A stretch of DNA of 64,000 nt. It comes from Curtobacterium sp. 458. GTDB taxonomy: Bacteria; Actinomycetota; Actinomycetes; Actinomycetales; Microbacteriaceae. The notes beneath the pieces were generated by a model, which did no database searches, was not told where the DNA came from, and worked only from the letters and a program-made list of their open reading frames with translations. The translations under genes were made by a program, and so were the position numbers. This document shows positions 26,632-35,900 of this stretch, one piece after another. Within the stretch, counting starts at the first letter, position 1; every line of letters starts with the position of its first letter. The DNA is taken from positions 2,493,830 to 2,557,829 of the forward strand of contig NZ_CP129104.1 of assembly GCF_030406605.1 (NCBI RefSeq). Reading direction: 5' to 3'.

Positions 26632-27414
26632 TCAGCGTCGGAGGAGCTCGACCACGGCGTCGTGCACGAGGCCGTTCGTGGCGAGCGCGCTGCCGTGCCA
26701 GGGCCCGGGATCGCCGTCGAGGGAGGTGAACCGGCCGCCGGCCTCCTCGACGATGGGGACCAGCGCGGCGATGTCCCACGGCTTGAGGTCCGGTTCGCCG
26801 GCGACGTCGAGGACACCCTCGGCGACCATCATGTACGACCACATGTCGCCGTAGGCCCGGGTGCGCCAGACCGTCCGGGACAGAGCGACCAACGAGTCCA
26901 GCCGGTCGTCCTCGTCCCACTGCTGGATGCTGTTGTAGCTGAGGCTCGCGTCGCCGAGCTCGTCGATGCCGGAGACGCGGAGCGGTCCGTCGAACGAGTG
27001 CGCGCCGAGCCCCTCGGCGGCCCACCAGCGCTTGCCGAGCGCCGGCGCGCTCACGACGCCGAGGACCGGTCGACCGTCCACGGCGAGGGAGATGAGCGTC
27101 GCCCACACCGGCACGCCCCGGAGGTAGTTCGCGGTGCCGTCGATCGGGTCGACCACCCACTGCCGGTGCCCCTCGCTGACCGCGTCGGCGCCGGTGTCCG
27201 CCGTGGTCTCCTCGCCGAGGAAGGCGTCGTCCGGCCGTTCGGCGGCGAGTCGCTCCCGCAGGGCACGCTCGACCGCCTGGTCGGCGTCCGTGACGTGCGT
27301 GCTGTCGGCCTTCTTCGACACGTGCAGGTCGGCAGCGCGGAAGCGCTCGAGGCTGATCGCGTCGGCGGTGTCGGCGAGCGAGCGGGCGAAGTCGAGGTCG
27401 GCGCTGAGGTCCAC
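26632..27414 (-). CDS. hisN: Inositol-phosphatase-family protein, probable histidinol-phosphatase HisN
   Basis: 260 residues. Metal-binding motifs of the IMPase family: Glu pair in FLGEETT, DPIDGTANYLRG and KPWDIAALVPIVEEAGG. The NYLRG form and the location after aroA-rsgA fit the HisN (histidinol-phosphate phosphatase) branch of actinobacteria, but inositol monophosphatase activity is not excluded. The GTG start at 27414 has TACGCT 6 bases upstream, so it probably has its own leaderless promoter although it lies 32 bases after the preceding membrane gene. Confidence 0.82.
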   Translation of the reverse strand: MDLSADLDFARSLADTADAISLERFRAADLHVSKKADSTHVTDADQAVERALRERLAAERPDDAFLGEETTADTGADAVSEGHRQWVVDPIDGTANYLRGVPVWATLISLAVDGRPVLGVVSAPALGKRWWAAEGLGAHSFDGPLRVSGIDELGDASLSYNSIQQWDEDDRLDSLVALSRTVWRTRAYGDMWSYMMVAEGVLDVAGEPDLKPWDIAALVPIVEEAGGRFTSLDGDPGPWHGSALATNGLVHDAVVELLRR

Positions 27415-27420
27415 GCGACG

Positions 27421-27426
27421 AGCGTA
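27421..27426 (-). promoter_or_regulatory. Putative -10 box of hisN (leaderless)
   Basis: Minus-strand TACGCT with a 6-base gap (CGTCGC) to the GTG start. Confidence 0.5.
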
Positions 27427-27446
27427 GCGTCCGCCCGGGAGGCCGT

Positions 27447-28562
27447 TCAGGCGGCGACGACCTCGTCCTCCTCCTGCGCGGTCACGACGCGCTCGCGGGC
27501 GATGCGGGTGCGGCGGGCGACCAGGCCGTGCACGACGACGCACAGCAGCACGGCCACGACCAGCCAGAGCGTCAGTACGAGCATCGGCCGACCGACGGAC
27601 GCGTCGGGGAAGTACTGCAGGGCCTGCGCGACCTGGAGCCACGCGGCTCCGCTCCAGAACGTGTTGAGCGCGGCGAAGAAGCCCGGCTGGAACGCCGGCT
27701 GGAAGATGCCGCCCGAGCTCGTGAAGTTGAGCATGACGAAGAGCATCGTGAGGATCGGGGTGGTCCACCGGCCGAGCACCGGGTGCAGGCCGACGCCGAG
27801 CGCCACGATCACCGCGTCGTAGAGCCACGCGACGAGGAAGACCTCCCACCGGTGGGTCGCGACGACGCCGTACACCGGACCGGCGACGACGACCCCGATC
27901 CCGGCGACGACGCCCGCGGTGGCGAGTCCGACCACGGCCGTCCAGACTCCCCGGAGCTTCGTCGCGACGGCCGCGACGGCGATCGCCGACGCGTACCCGC
28001 CGACGCTCAGGCCGACCAGCAGGAAGAACAGGCCCTGCCCGGTGGAGTCCTGCGCGCCCGCGGGCACGACGTCGACGACACGGAACGGCAGGTGCTGCCC
28101 GTAGGCGATCGGCAGGAACACCTTCTGCGCGGCGGTGGCGGTCGTCTCGGACGCGGCGCTCGAGACGTAGAGGGTCGCGCCGGTGCTCGTCGGGGCGTAC
28201 ACGGCGGCGAGCTCGCGGTCGCGGACCTGCTGTTCGGCACGGCCGGTGTCCGCGACGACGTGCGCGACGAGGGCGCCGTCCGAGCGGTCCGTCACGGTCT
28301 GGGCGAACACCTGCGTCGCGGCGCCCTCGCCGATGATCCCGACCGGGAGGTCGTGCGGCGTCGGGGCGTGGAAGGCGCCGAGGTACGCCAGACCCATGCC
28401 GGCGGCGAGGAACAGCGGGACGAGGATGTGCGACCCGAAGTGGCGCAGCACCGCGCCGAGGCCCTTCGGGCGCCACACGCTGTCCGGTCGGGGGTGGTGG
28501 ACCCTCGGGGCGGCGTGGGTCGCACTCGACGAGACGTAGTTGTACTTTGCAACTTCAGACAC
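27447..28562 (-). CDS. Polytopic membrane protein, ABC-2/YhgE-like architecture
   Basis: 371 residues, family not firmly recognised. One membrane segment at about 45-65, a hydrophilic outside domain to about 180, then five to six membrane segments. This one-plus-five/six layout is that of ABC-2-type permeases and YhgE/Pip proteins, often linked to export or drug tolerance. The open frame reaches a TTG at 28571, but GTG at 28562 is preferred because TATCGT lies 8 bases before it. A palindrome covers the first codons. The gene interrupts the usual aroA-rsgA-hisN order, so it is probably an insertion with its own control. Confidence 0.7.
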   Translation of the reverse strand: MSEVAKYNYVSSSATHAAPRVHHPRPDSVWRPKGLGAVLRHFGSHILVPLFLAAGMGLAYLGAFHAPTPHDLPVGIIGEGAATQVFAQTVTDRSDGALVAHVVADTGRAEQQVRDRELAAVYAPTSTGATLYVSSAASETTATAAQKVFLPIAYGQHLPFRVVDVVPAGAQDSTGQGLFFLLVGLSVGGYASAIAVAAVATKLRGVWTAVVGLATAGVVAGIGVVVAGPVYGVVATHRWEVFLVAWLYDAVIVALGVGLHPVLGRWTTPILTMLFVMLNFTSSGGIFQPAFQPGFFAALNTFWSGAAWLQVAQALQYFPDASVGRPMLVLTLWLVVAVLLCVVVHGLVARRTRIARERVVTAQEEDEVVAA

Positions 28563-28576
28563 AGGCGGCAACGATA
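28534..28576 (-). promoter_or_regulatory. Promoter and operator-like palindrome of the membrane protein gene
   Basis: Minus-strand TATCGT (28571-28576) is 8 bases before the GTG. The AT-rich imperfect palindrome AGTTGCAAAGTACAACT (about 28538-28554, 6 of 8 base pairs matching) covers codons 3 to 8. Placement right after the transcription start suggests a repressor site. Confidence 0.5.
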
Positions 28577-28789
28577 CACCCGGCGCGGCGCGTCGGGAGT
28601 CCAGGGCACCCCGCGGGCCCGGTGCCGAACGGTCACGACGCCCCGCGACCCTGGTGCCGAGCGGTCACGACCGGTCGATGTGGCGTCGACGGAGCGACCG
28701 TTGGTGACCGCGCGGCGGACCCGAGCGGGGGGTCGTGACCGCGCCGGGAGGGAGGGAGCGTGCCAGCGCGCCAGCCCGGTCGTGGTGGG

Positions 28790-29848
28790 CTACTCCTGCC
28801 CGGGGTCCTCCGCGCCCATCCCGGTCAGCAGTGCACGGAACGAGTCGAGCCGCTCGACCCCGGTCGGCCCGAGCTCGCCGTCCGCGACCCGGTCCACGAT
28901 CTCCCAGTCGTGCGCCTGCGACAGGGGGATGCCGTCGACGGGCTCCCGCACGGGCACCGCGTGGGAGGCGAACGCCCGGAAGACGTTCGCGGGGTCGACG
29001 TGTCCGAGGCCGAACGACCGGACGCCGGGGGTGTCGATGATCCAGCCGCCGTCCCGCACCCGCAGCGCGATCGACGAGGACGACGTGTGCCGCCCCCGGC
29101 CCGTCACGGCGTTGACGTGCCCGGTCGCCCGGGTCGCGCCGGTGATGGCGTTCACGAGCGTCGACTTCCCGACGCCCGAGTGCCCCACGGTGACGGTGAC
29201 CCGGTCGTCGAGGACCTCGTGCAGGGCGTCGAACGGCACGTCGTCCGAGCGGCTCGTGACGATCCGCAAGGAGAGGCACGCGAAGTGCTCGAGGAACGGC
29301 GCCGGGTCGGCGAGGTCCGTCTTCGTGATGCAGAGGATCGGGTCGAGTCCCGCGTCGAACGCCGCCACGAGGTAGCGGTCGATGAGTCGGGTCCGCGGCT
29401 CGGGGTCGGCCGCCGCCACCACGACGAGCATCTGGTCGGCGTTGGCGACGATGACGCGCTCGACCTCGTCGGTGTCGTCGGCGCTGCGGCGGAGGAGCGT
29501 GGTGCGGTCGGCGACCTTCACGATGCGCGCGAGCGAGCCCGGTTCGCCGGACAGGTCGCCGACGAGGGAGACGTGGTCGCCCGTGACGACCGACTTCTTG
29601 CCGAGCTCCCGGGCCTTCGTGGCCGTGATCACCCGCTCGTCCGCACCGCCGGAGCCGACCAGGACGCCGTACCGCCCGCGGTCGACGTTCGTCACCCAGC
29701 CGATCGGAGCGTCCTCGTACGTCGGTCGGACCTTCGTGCGCGGCCGGTTGCCCTTCGGGTTGGGCCGGATGCGGACCTTCGACTCGTACTGTCCGTACGG
29801 CTCGTCGTCGTCCGTGTCGTCGCCGTCGACGTCGTCCCACCAGCTCAC
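28790..29848 (-). CDS. rsgA: Ribosome small-subunit-dependent GTPase RsgA
   Basis: 352-residue circularly permuted GTPase that checks late 30S assembly. An N-terminal OB fold (about 50-125) is followed by G4 ITKTD, then G1 GHSGVGKST and G3 DTPGVRSFG, the permuted order typical of RsgA. The C-terminal region aligns with the family, but the cysteines of the zinc knuckle are absent. The GTG start overlaps the aroA stop as GTGA, so the two are coupled. The aroA-rsgA-hisN neighbourhood is common in actinobacteria. Confidence 0.93.
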   Translation of the reverse strand: MSWWDDVDGDDTDDDEPYGQYESKVRIRPNPKGNRPRTKVRPTYEDAPIGWVTNVDRGRYGVLVGSGGADERVITATKARELGKKSVVTGDHVSLVGDLSGEPGSLARIVKVADRTTLLRRSADDTDEVERVIVANADQMLVVVAAADPEPRTRLIDRYLVAAFDAGLDPILCITKTDLADPAPFLEHFACLSLRIVTSRSDDVPFDALHEVLDDRVTVTVGHSGVGKSTLVNAITGATRATGHVNAVTGRGRHTSSSSIALRVRDGGWIIDTPGVRSFGLGHVDPANVFRAFASHAVPVREPVDGIPLSQAHDWEIVDRVADGELGPTGVERLDSFRALLTGMGAEDPGQE

Positions 29849-31242
29849 GGGGTCACCCCGCCCGAGGACGCCGACCGGGTGTCGCTGCCGGACGCCACGA
29901 GCGACGCCCACAGCTCGGGGAACTGGGGCAGGGTCTTCGCGGTCGAGCCGATGTCGTCGACGGCGACGCCGTCGACGACGAGGCCCACGACCGCGCCGGC
30001 CGTCGCCATCCGGTGGTCGTCGTACGCGGCCCAGTCGGCGCCGTGGAGGGGAGCGGGCTCGATCCGGAGGCCGTCGTCGAGTTGGTGCACCGCGCCTCCC
30101 GTCCGGTTCAGGTCCGCCGCCAGCGCGGCGAGGCGGTCCGTTTCGTGTCCACGGAGGTGGCCGATGCCGGTGATCTCGCTCGGCGTGTCCGCGAGGGCCG
30201 CGAGCGCGACGAGCGCCGGGGCCAGCTCGCCGCCGCGCGTGAGGTCCAGCTCGACACCCGGCAGGGAGGCCCCACCCGCCACCCCGACGCCGCCGTCGAA
30301 CACGAGGTCGTCGCCGTCCCGCGTCACGGTGGCGCCCCACAGCGGCAGGAGCGTCTCGAGGTCGGCACCGACCTGGGTCGTCTCGGTCGGCCAGGTGCGG
30401 ATGCGGACCGTGCCGCCCGCGACGAGGGCGGCGACCGCGAACGGCGCGGCGTTCGACAGGTCGGGCTCGATGGTGACGTCGCGCGCGGCGATCCGGCCGG
30501 GGTGCACGACCCACTCGCCGACGGCGGGCTGGTCGACGCGCACGCCACGGGCCCGGAGGACCTCGACCGTCATGTCGATGTGCGGCAGGCTCGGCAGCCG
30601 CTCGCCCGCGTGCACGAGGTGGAGACCCTCGGTGAAGCGCGGCGCCGACAGCAGGAGGCCGGAGACGAACTGCGACGACGCGGATGCGTCGATCGTCAGC
30701 GAGCCGCCGCGGACCGTGCCCGTGCCGGTGAAGGAGAACGGCATCGCGCCGTCGCCGTCGTCGGTGACGTCGACGCCGAGGTCGACGAGCGCACGGATGA
30801 TCGCGCCCATCGGCCGCTTCCGCGCGTACGGGTCGCCGTCGATCGTGACCGGTCCGATGGCCAGCGCGGCGAGCGGTGGCAGGAAGCGCATCACGGTGCC
30901 GGCGAGGCCGCAGTCGATGCGGACGTCGCCGTGCATCGACGCCGGGGTGATCCGGAGGTCCGGGCCGTACGGGTTCGGGACACCGGGTGCGCCGTCGGAC
31001 CCGGGGGCGACCTCTTCGATGCCCACCCCCAGTTGCCGGAGCCCGGCGACCATCAGGGCCGAGTCGCGCGAGTGCAACGGCAGCCGGATGGTGGACGGAC
31101 CGTCCGCGAGGGCGGCGAGCACGAGCTCCCGGTTGGTCAGCGACTTCGACCCGGGCAGCGCGACGTCGCCGCGCAGCGGACCGCGCGCGCGGGGGGCGGT
31201 CCAAGGGGCGGGGGCCTGGTGGGAATGCGTCGTGGCAGCCAT
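29845..31242 (-). CDS. aroA: 3-phosphoshikimate 1-carboxyvinyltransferase (EPSP synthase)
   Basis: 465-residue shikimate-pathway enzyme joining shikimate 3-phosphate and phosphoenolpyruvate. Substrate-binding motifs [33 protein letters not shown] and [13 protein letters not shown] are intact; the GTVMRFL form is usual for actinobacteria. The ATG at 31242 has TACCCT 9 bases before it. The divergent sigR-type gene starts 114 bases away, and its SigR-like promoter overlaps this start codon. Overlaps rsgA as GTGA. Confidence 0.95.
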   Translation of the reverse strand: MAATTHSHQAPAPWTAPRARGPLRGDVALPGSKSLTNRELVLAALADGPSTIRLPLHSRDSALMVAGLRQLGVGIEEVAPGSDGAPGVPNPYGPDLRITPASMHGDVRIDCGLAGTVMRFLPPLAALAIGPVTIDGDPYARKRPMGAIIRALVDLGVDVTDDGDGAMPFSFTGTGTVRGGSLTIDASASSQFVSGLLLSAPRFTEGLHLVHAGERLPSLPHIDMTVEVLRARGVRVDQPAVGEWVVHPGRIAARDVTIEPDLSNAAPFAVAALVAGGTVRIRTWPTETTQVGADLETLLPLWGATVTRDGDDLVFDGGVGVAGGASLPGVELDLTRGGELAPALVALAALADTPSEITGIGHLRGHETDRLAALAADLNRTGGAVHQLDDGLRIEPAPLHGADWAAYDDHRMATAGAVVGLVVDGVAVDDIGSTAKTLPQFPELWASLVASGSDTRSASSGGVTP

Positions 31243-31247
31243 CGGTT
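31221..31247 (+). promoter_or_regulatory. SigR-type promoter GGGAAT-N18-GTT upstream of sigR
   Basis: GGGAAT at 31221-31226 and GTT at 31245-31247 with exactly 18 bases between match the published SigR (redox ECF sigma) consensus GGAAT-N18-GTT. It reads toward the sigma gene, giving a leader of about 100 bases, so positive autoregulation is likely. It overlaps the aroA start codon on the other strand. Confidence 0.65.
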
Positions 31248-31251
31248 CACC

Positions 31252-31257
31252 AGGGTA
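31252..31257 (-). promoter_or_regulatory. Putative -10 box of aroA (leaderless)
   Basis: Minus-strand TACCCT, 9 bases before the aroA ATG and only a few bases from the divergent SigR-type promoter. Confidence 0.4.
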
Positions 31258-31342
31258 CTGAATCCACCGGGAGGACCATTGGCGACAGCAACCCTGACGC
31301 GCGAGCGGACGCACCTGCCCGTCGCGGTCACCACGCTCGGCC

Positions 31343-31348
31343 TAGACT
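31343..31348 (+). promoter_or_regulatory. Putative second, leaderless -10 box of the sigma factor gene
   Basis: TAGACT, 8 bases before the ATG at 31357 (5 before an in-frame GTG at 31354). It would give basal expression independent of the SigR-type promoter. Confidence 0.4.
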
Positions 31349-31356
31349 CGGCCGTG

Positions 31357-32151
31357 ATGACCACCGACGAACCGCAGGCAGCACCGCACGACGTCGCGGG
31401 ACCGGACGACGTTGCGGCTCCGCACGACCTGGTCGAGGAGACCGAGGCGCAGCTCGACGCGGTCCAGGACGAGGACGAGGTCCTCGCCGACGAGACGACC
31501 GTGTCCGAGTCGGAGCTCCGCGCCCTCTTCGAGACGCAGGCGCTGCCGTTCATGGACCAGCTGTACGGCGCGGCGATGCGGATGACCCGCAACCCCGCCG
31601 ACGCGTCCGACCTCGTGCAGGAGACCTTCGTCAAGGCGTTCGCAGCCTTCCGGCAGTTCCGGCAGGGCACGAACCTCAAGGCCTGGCTGTACCGGATCCT
31701 CACGAACACGTTCATCAACACGTACCGCAAGAACCAGCGGAACCCGTACCAGGGCACCATCGACGAGCTCGAGGACTGGCAGCTCGGCGGCGCGGAGAGC
31801 GTCACGCAGTCGATCTCGGCGCGCTCGGCCGAGGCGGACGCCATCGACCACCTGCCCTCGTCGGCGGTGAAGGACGCCCTGCAGGCGATCCCCGAGGACT
31901 TCCGCATGGCCGTGTACTTCGCGGACGTCGAGGGCTTCTCCTACCAGGAGATCGCCGACATCATGAAGACCCCCGTGGGGACGGTCATGAGCCGTCTCCA
32001 CCGTGGCCGCCGCCTCCTCCGGGGGCTGCTGGCGGACCACGCCCGTGAGACCGGCATCGTCCCGGACGCAGCGTCGACGGCGACGATGCGCGGACGCGGC
32101 CGGAAGCCAGTTGCGACCTCGGGTCGCGTCGAAGGGAAGGAAGCACGATGA
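31357..32151 (+). CDS. sigR: ECF sigma factor of the SigR/SigH redox-stress type
   Basis: 264 residues. N-terminal acidic extension (1 to about 60), sigma region 2 ([40 protein letters not shown]) and region 4 ([20 protein letters not shown] and [12 protein letters not shown]). The sequence around the region 2/4 linker matches SigR/SigH. Together with the overlapping zinc anti-sigma gene, the known role is a thiol-stress response. The ATG at 31357 is chosen; GTG at 31354 is possible. Stop overlaps rsrA as ATGA. Confidence 0.92.
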   Translation: MTTDEPQAAPHDVAGPDDVAAPHDLVEETEAQLDAVQDEDEVLADETTVSESELRALFETQALPFMDQLYGAAMRMTRNPADASDLVQETFVKAFAAFRQFRQGTNLKAWLYRILTNTFINTYRKNQRNPYQGTIDELEDWQLGGAESVTQSISARSAEADAIDHLPSSAVKDALQAIPEDFRMAVYFADVEGFSYQEIADIMKTPVGTVMSRLHRGRRLLRGLLADHARETGIVPDAASTATMRGRGRKPVATSGRVEGKEAR

Positions 32152-32390
32152 GCGGCTGCGACTGCTCGAAGGCCAAGGCGGAGCTCGAGGAGTTCCTGCA
32201 CGGCGAGCTCTGCCGCGAGGACGCGGCGGACATCCGCGAGCACATGGAGGACTGCGAGGACTGCACGAGCGAGCACCGCGTCGGCGTCGTCCTCATCGAG
32301 ACCGTCCGACGTGCCTGCAAGGAGACCGCTCCCGAGCAGCTGCGCGCCGAGGTCCTCGCCCGCATCCGCGTGGAGCAGGCGACGCACTGA
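32148..32390 (+). CDS. rsrA: Zinc-binding anti-sigma factor (RsrA-type)
   Basis: 80 residues. The ZAS motif HMEDCEDC (His32, Cys36, Cys39) and further cysteines Cys4, Cys6 and Cys22 supply the redox-sensitive zinc site of RsrA-type proteins. Under oxidation such proteins lose zinc, form a disulfide and release the sigma factor. The start overlaps the sigma gene stop (ATGA), matching the paired expression typical of this system. Confidence 0.93.
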   Translation: MSGCDCSKAKAELEEFLHGELCREDAADIREHMEDCEDCTSEHRVGVVLIETVRRACKETAPEQLRAEVLARIRVEQATH

Positions 32391-32460
32391 CGCTGGTCGG
32401 CGGCGCGGCGGCCGGCCTGCGAGCCCGGTCAGCGTGTCGTCACACGCCGTCCGTGCTCGG

Positions 32461-32466
32461 TAGGGT
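32461..32466 (+). promoter_or_regulatory. Putative -10 box of the GNAT gene (leaderless)
   Basis: TAGGGT, 6 bases before the ATG at 32473. Confidence 0.5.
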
Positions 32467-32472
32467 CGCGAC

Positions 32473-32913
32473 ATGACCCTTGCTGTCGAGTCCGTCACCA
32501 CCTGGTCCGACGCCGACGTCGCCGACGTCAGCGCCCTCGTCCGCCTCCTCGGCCACGAGGTCGACCCGGCCGACATGCGCTCCCGGCTCGAGCGGCTCAC
32601 GCCGGCGGCCGGGCACCGCACCTGGTTGGTGCGCGGTGAGGACGGGCGAGCGGTGGCCGTCGCGGGAGCGCAGGTCACGTGGGCGTACGCCTCGGACGAG
32701 CCGACGGCGCAGCTGCTGCTGCTCGTCGTCGACGACTCGGCCAGGAGGCACGGCACCGGTTCGGCGCTCCTCGGCACGTTCGAGACGTGGGCCGCCGAGC
32801 AGGGTGCGCGTCGCCTCAGCGCGGTCAGTGCGGCCGCGACGGACAGCGCGCACCGCTTCTACCAGAAGCGCGGGTACCACGAGGCCGGAGTCCGGTACAC
32901 CCGCATCGTGTGA
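32473..32913 (+). CDS. GNAT-family N-acetyltransferase
   Basis: 146-residue protein with one GNAT domain. The acetyl-CoA loop is visible as LVVDDSARRHGTGSALL, and the C-terminal HRFYQKRGYHEAGVRYTR is the usual FYxxxGF-like motif. The substrate cannot be predicted. It lies after the sigR-rsrA pair but has its own leaderless promoter, and it converges with kgd across a hairpin. Confidence 0.85.
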   Translation: MTLAVESVTTWSDADVADVSALVRLLGHEVDPADMRSRLERLTPAAGHRTWLVRGEDGRAVAVAGAQVTWAYASDEPTAQLLLLVVDDSARRHGTGSALLGTFETWAAEQGARRLSAVSAAATDSAHRFYQKRGYHEAGVRYTRIV

Positions 32914-32931
32914 GGTCGGACCGACGGGACG

Positions 32932-32970
32932 GGGCGAGGGCGGCCGCGCACTGCGCGACCGCCCTCGCCC
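32932..32970. terminator. Bidirectional hairpin between GNAT gene and kgd
   Basis: Arms GGGCGAGGGCGG (32932-32943) and CCGCCCTCGCCC (32959-32970), with a 15-base loop that itself folds (GCGC..GCGC). It lies between convergent stops at 32913 and 32980. No U-tract. Confidence 0.65.
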
Positions 32971-32979
32971 TGTTCCCGC

Positions 32980-35900
32980 TCAGCGCTGGTCCGACGAACC
33001 CAGCGCGGTGCGGATGACCTCGGTGGCCTCCTGGGCGGAGCGCTTCGACGACCCCGTCGCGGGTGCGGCACTCGCCGGCCGCGACGCGACCGAGAGCGGC
33101 CGACCCTGCAGGTGCGGCGAGAGGTTCATGCACACGAACGGCCAGGCACCCTGGTTCTCGGGTTCCTCCTGCGCCCAGACGACCTCGGCGTCCGGGTAGC
33201 GGCCGAGGACCTCGAGGATGCGCTCGAGGGGCAGCGGCGCGAGCTGCTCCAGCCGGACGAGGGCGACGTCGCCCCGGCCGGTCTTCTCGGCCTCGGCGCG
33301 GAGGTCGTGGTGGACCTTGCCGGAGTGCAGCACCACGCGACGCACGGCACCGGCGTCGAGCTGGCGGTCGTCGTCGACGACCTCCTCGAAGGTGCCGTTC
33401 GTGAACGCCTCGACGGGGCTCGTCGCCTGGCGAAGGCGCAGCATCGCCTTCGGGGTGAACACGATGAGCGGCTTCTGCGGCCGTTCCCAGGCCTGGCGAC
33501 GCAGCAGGTGGAACCACGACGCCGGGGTCGACGGCCGGGCGATCACCATGTTGTCCTCGGCGAAGAGCTGCAGGTAGCGCTCGATGCGTGCGGACGAGTG
33601 GTCCGGTCCCTGGCCCTCGTAGCCGTGGGGGAGCAGGAGCACGAGGCCCGAGCGCTGTCCCCACTTCTGCTCGGCGGACGAGATGAACTCGTCGATGACC
33701 GTCTGGGCACCGTTGGCGAAGTCACCGAACTGCGCCTCCCAGAGCACGAGGGCCTCGGGACGCTCGACCGAGTAGCCGTACTCGAACGCCATCGCCGCGT
33801 ACTCGCTCAGCAGCGAGTCGTAGATGGTGAAGCGGGCCTGGTCCTCGGTGAGGTTCGCGAGCGGGAGCCACTCCTGTCCGTTCACCCGGTCGTGGAAGAC
33901 GGCCTGGCGCTGGACGAACGTGCCGCGTCGGGCGTCCTGGCCGGCGAGGCGGACGGGCTTGCCCTCGACGAGGACCGAGCCGATCGCGATGAGCTCGGCC
34001 ATCGCCCAGTCGATGCCGCCGTTGCGCGTCATGTCGGTGCGCTTCGCGAGCAGCTGCTGGAGCTTCGGGTGGATGGAGAACCCCGCGGGCGGGTTGCTGT
34101 GCGCGTCGCCGACCGCTCGGACGAGGTCCTCGGGGACGGCGGTCTCGTGCACGTCGTTCTCGGAGTCGTCCCGCTGCGAGGTCGGGCGCTCGAGGCCGTT
34201 CACGGCGCCGTCGTCGTCGCCCGTGATGACCGGGATCGTGCCGGTCTGCGCCTCGTGCGTCTCGGCGAACGCGCGCTCCAGGCGGTCCTGGAAGTCGCGG
34301 TGCGCCTCGTCGTACTCCTCCTGCGTGATGTCGCCGCGGCCGACGAGCGCCTCGGTGTAGAGCGTGCGGACGGAGCGCTTCGCCTCGATGAGGTTGTACA
34401 TGAGCGGCTGCGTCATCGAGGGGTCGTCGCCCTCGTTGTGTCCGCGTCGGCGGTAGCAGATGAGATCGATGACGACGTCGCGGTGGAACTCCTCGCGGTA
34501 GGCGAAGGCGAGCTCCGCGACGCGGGACACGGCCTCGGGGTCGTCGCCGTTCACGTGGAAGATCGGCGCCTGGATCGTCTTGGCGACGTCCGTGGAGTAC
34601 ACCGAGCTGCGGGCGGACTCCGGCGGGGTCGTGAACCCGACCTGGTTGTTGATGACGAGGTGGACCGTGCCGCCCGTGCGGTAGCCGCGGAGCTGCGACA
34701 TCTGCAGGGTCTCGACCACGACGCCCTGACCGGCCATCGCCGCGTCGCCGTGGACGAGCACCGGCAGCACGTTCGTCGACCCGGGGCCCTGCTTCTCCTG
34801 CTTCGCGCGGACGATGCCCTCGAGCACGCCGTCGACCGCTTCGAGGTGCGACGGGTTCGCCGCGATCGTCACCGGGATCGCCGTGCCGTCGCTCGCACGG
34901 AACACGCCCTCGGTGCCGACGTGGTACTTCACGTCACCGGAGCCCTGACCGGACACGGAGCCCGGCAACGAGGAGCCCTCGAACTCGCGGAAGATCTGGC
35001 CGTACGTCTTGCCGGCGATGTTCGTGAGGACGTTGAGGCGGCCGCGGTGGGCCATGCCGATCGCGACCTCCTCGAGTCCGGCGCCGGCGGCCTGCTGGAT
35101 GAGGGTGTCGAGGAACGCGATCGTCGACTCGCCGCCCTCGAGCGAGAAGCGCTTCTGCCCGACGTACTTCGTCTGCAGGAACGTCTCGAACGCCTCGGCC
35201 TCGTTGAGCTTGCCGAGGACGCGGAGCTGTTCGTCCTTCGACGGCTTCGCGTAGGGGACCTCGATGTGCGACTGCACCCAGCGGCGCTGCTCCGGGTCCT
35301 GGATGTGCATGTACTCGACACCGGTCGTGCGGCAGTACGCATCGCGCAGGATGCCGAGGACGTCGCGGAGCGGAGCGTTCGTCGTGCCGGCCAGCCCGCC
35401 CGTGACGAACTCGCGGTCGAGGTCCCAGAAGGTCAGCCCGTGGCTCTCGATCTCGAGGTCCGGGTGGGTGCGCTGGCGGTACTCGAGCGGGTCGATGTCC
35501 GCCATCAGGTGCCCGCGGACGCGGAAGCTGTTGATGAGCTCCTGCACGCGCGCGGTCTTGTTGACGCGGTGCGCGAGGTCGACGTTGATGTCGTTCGCCC
35601 ACTGGATCGGCTTGTAGGGGATGCGCAGCGCGGCGAAGATCCCCTCGTAGAAGCCGTGGCCCCCGATGAGGCGCTCGTGCACCTTCTTGAGGTACTCGCC
35701 TGAGCCGGCGCCCTGGATGACGCGGTGGTCGTAGGTGCTCGTGAGCGTGATCGTCTTGCCGATGCCGAGCTCGACGAGGGTCTTCTCCGCCGAGCCCTGG
35801 AACTGCGCCGGGTACTCGAGGGCGCCGGCGCCGATGATGCAGCCCTGACCCTTGGTGAGGCGCGGGACCGAGTGCACGGTGCCGATGCCGCCCGGGTTCG

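Noticed and set aside
28534..28560. -10/-35 promoter reading toward rsgA's end on the plus strand
   Set aside because: No plus-strand gene follows; the AT-rich bases are better explained as the operator of the minus-strand membrane gene.
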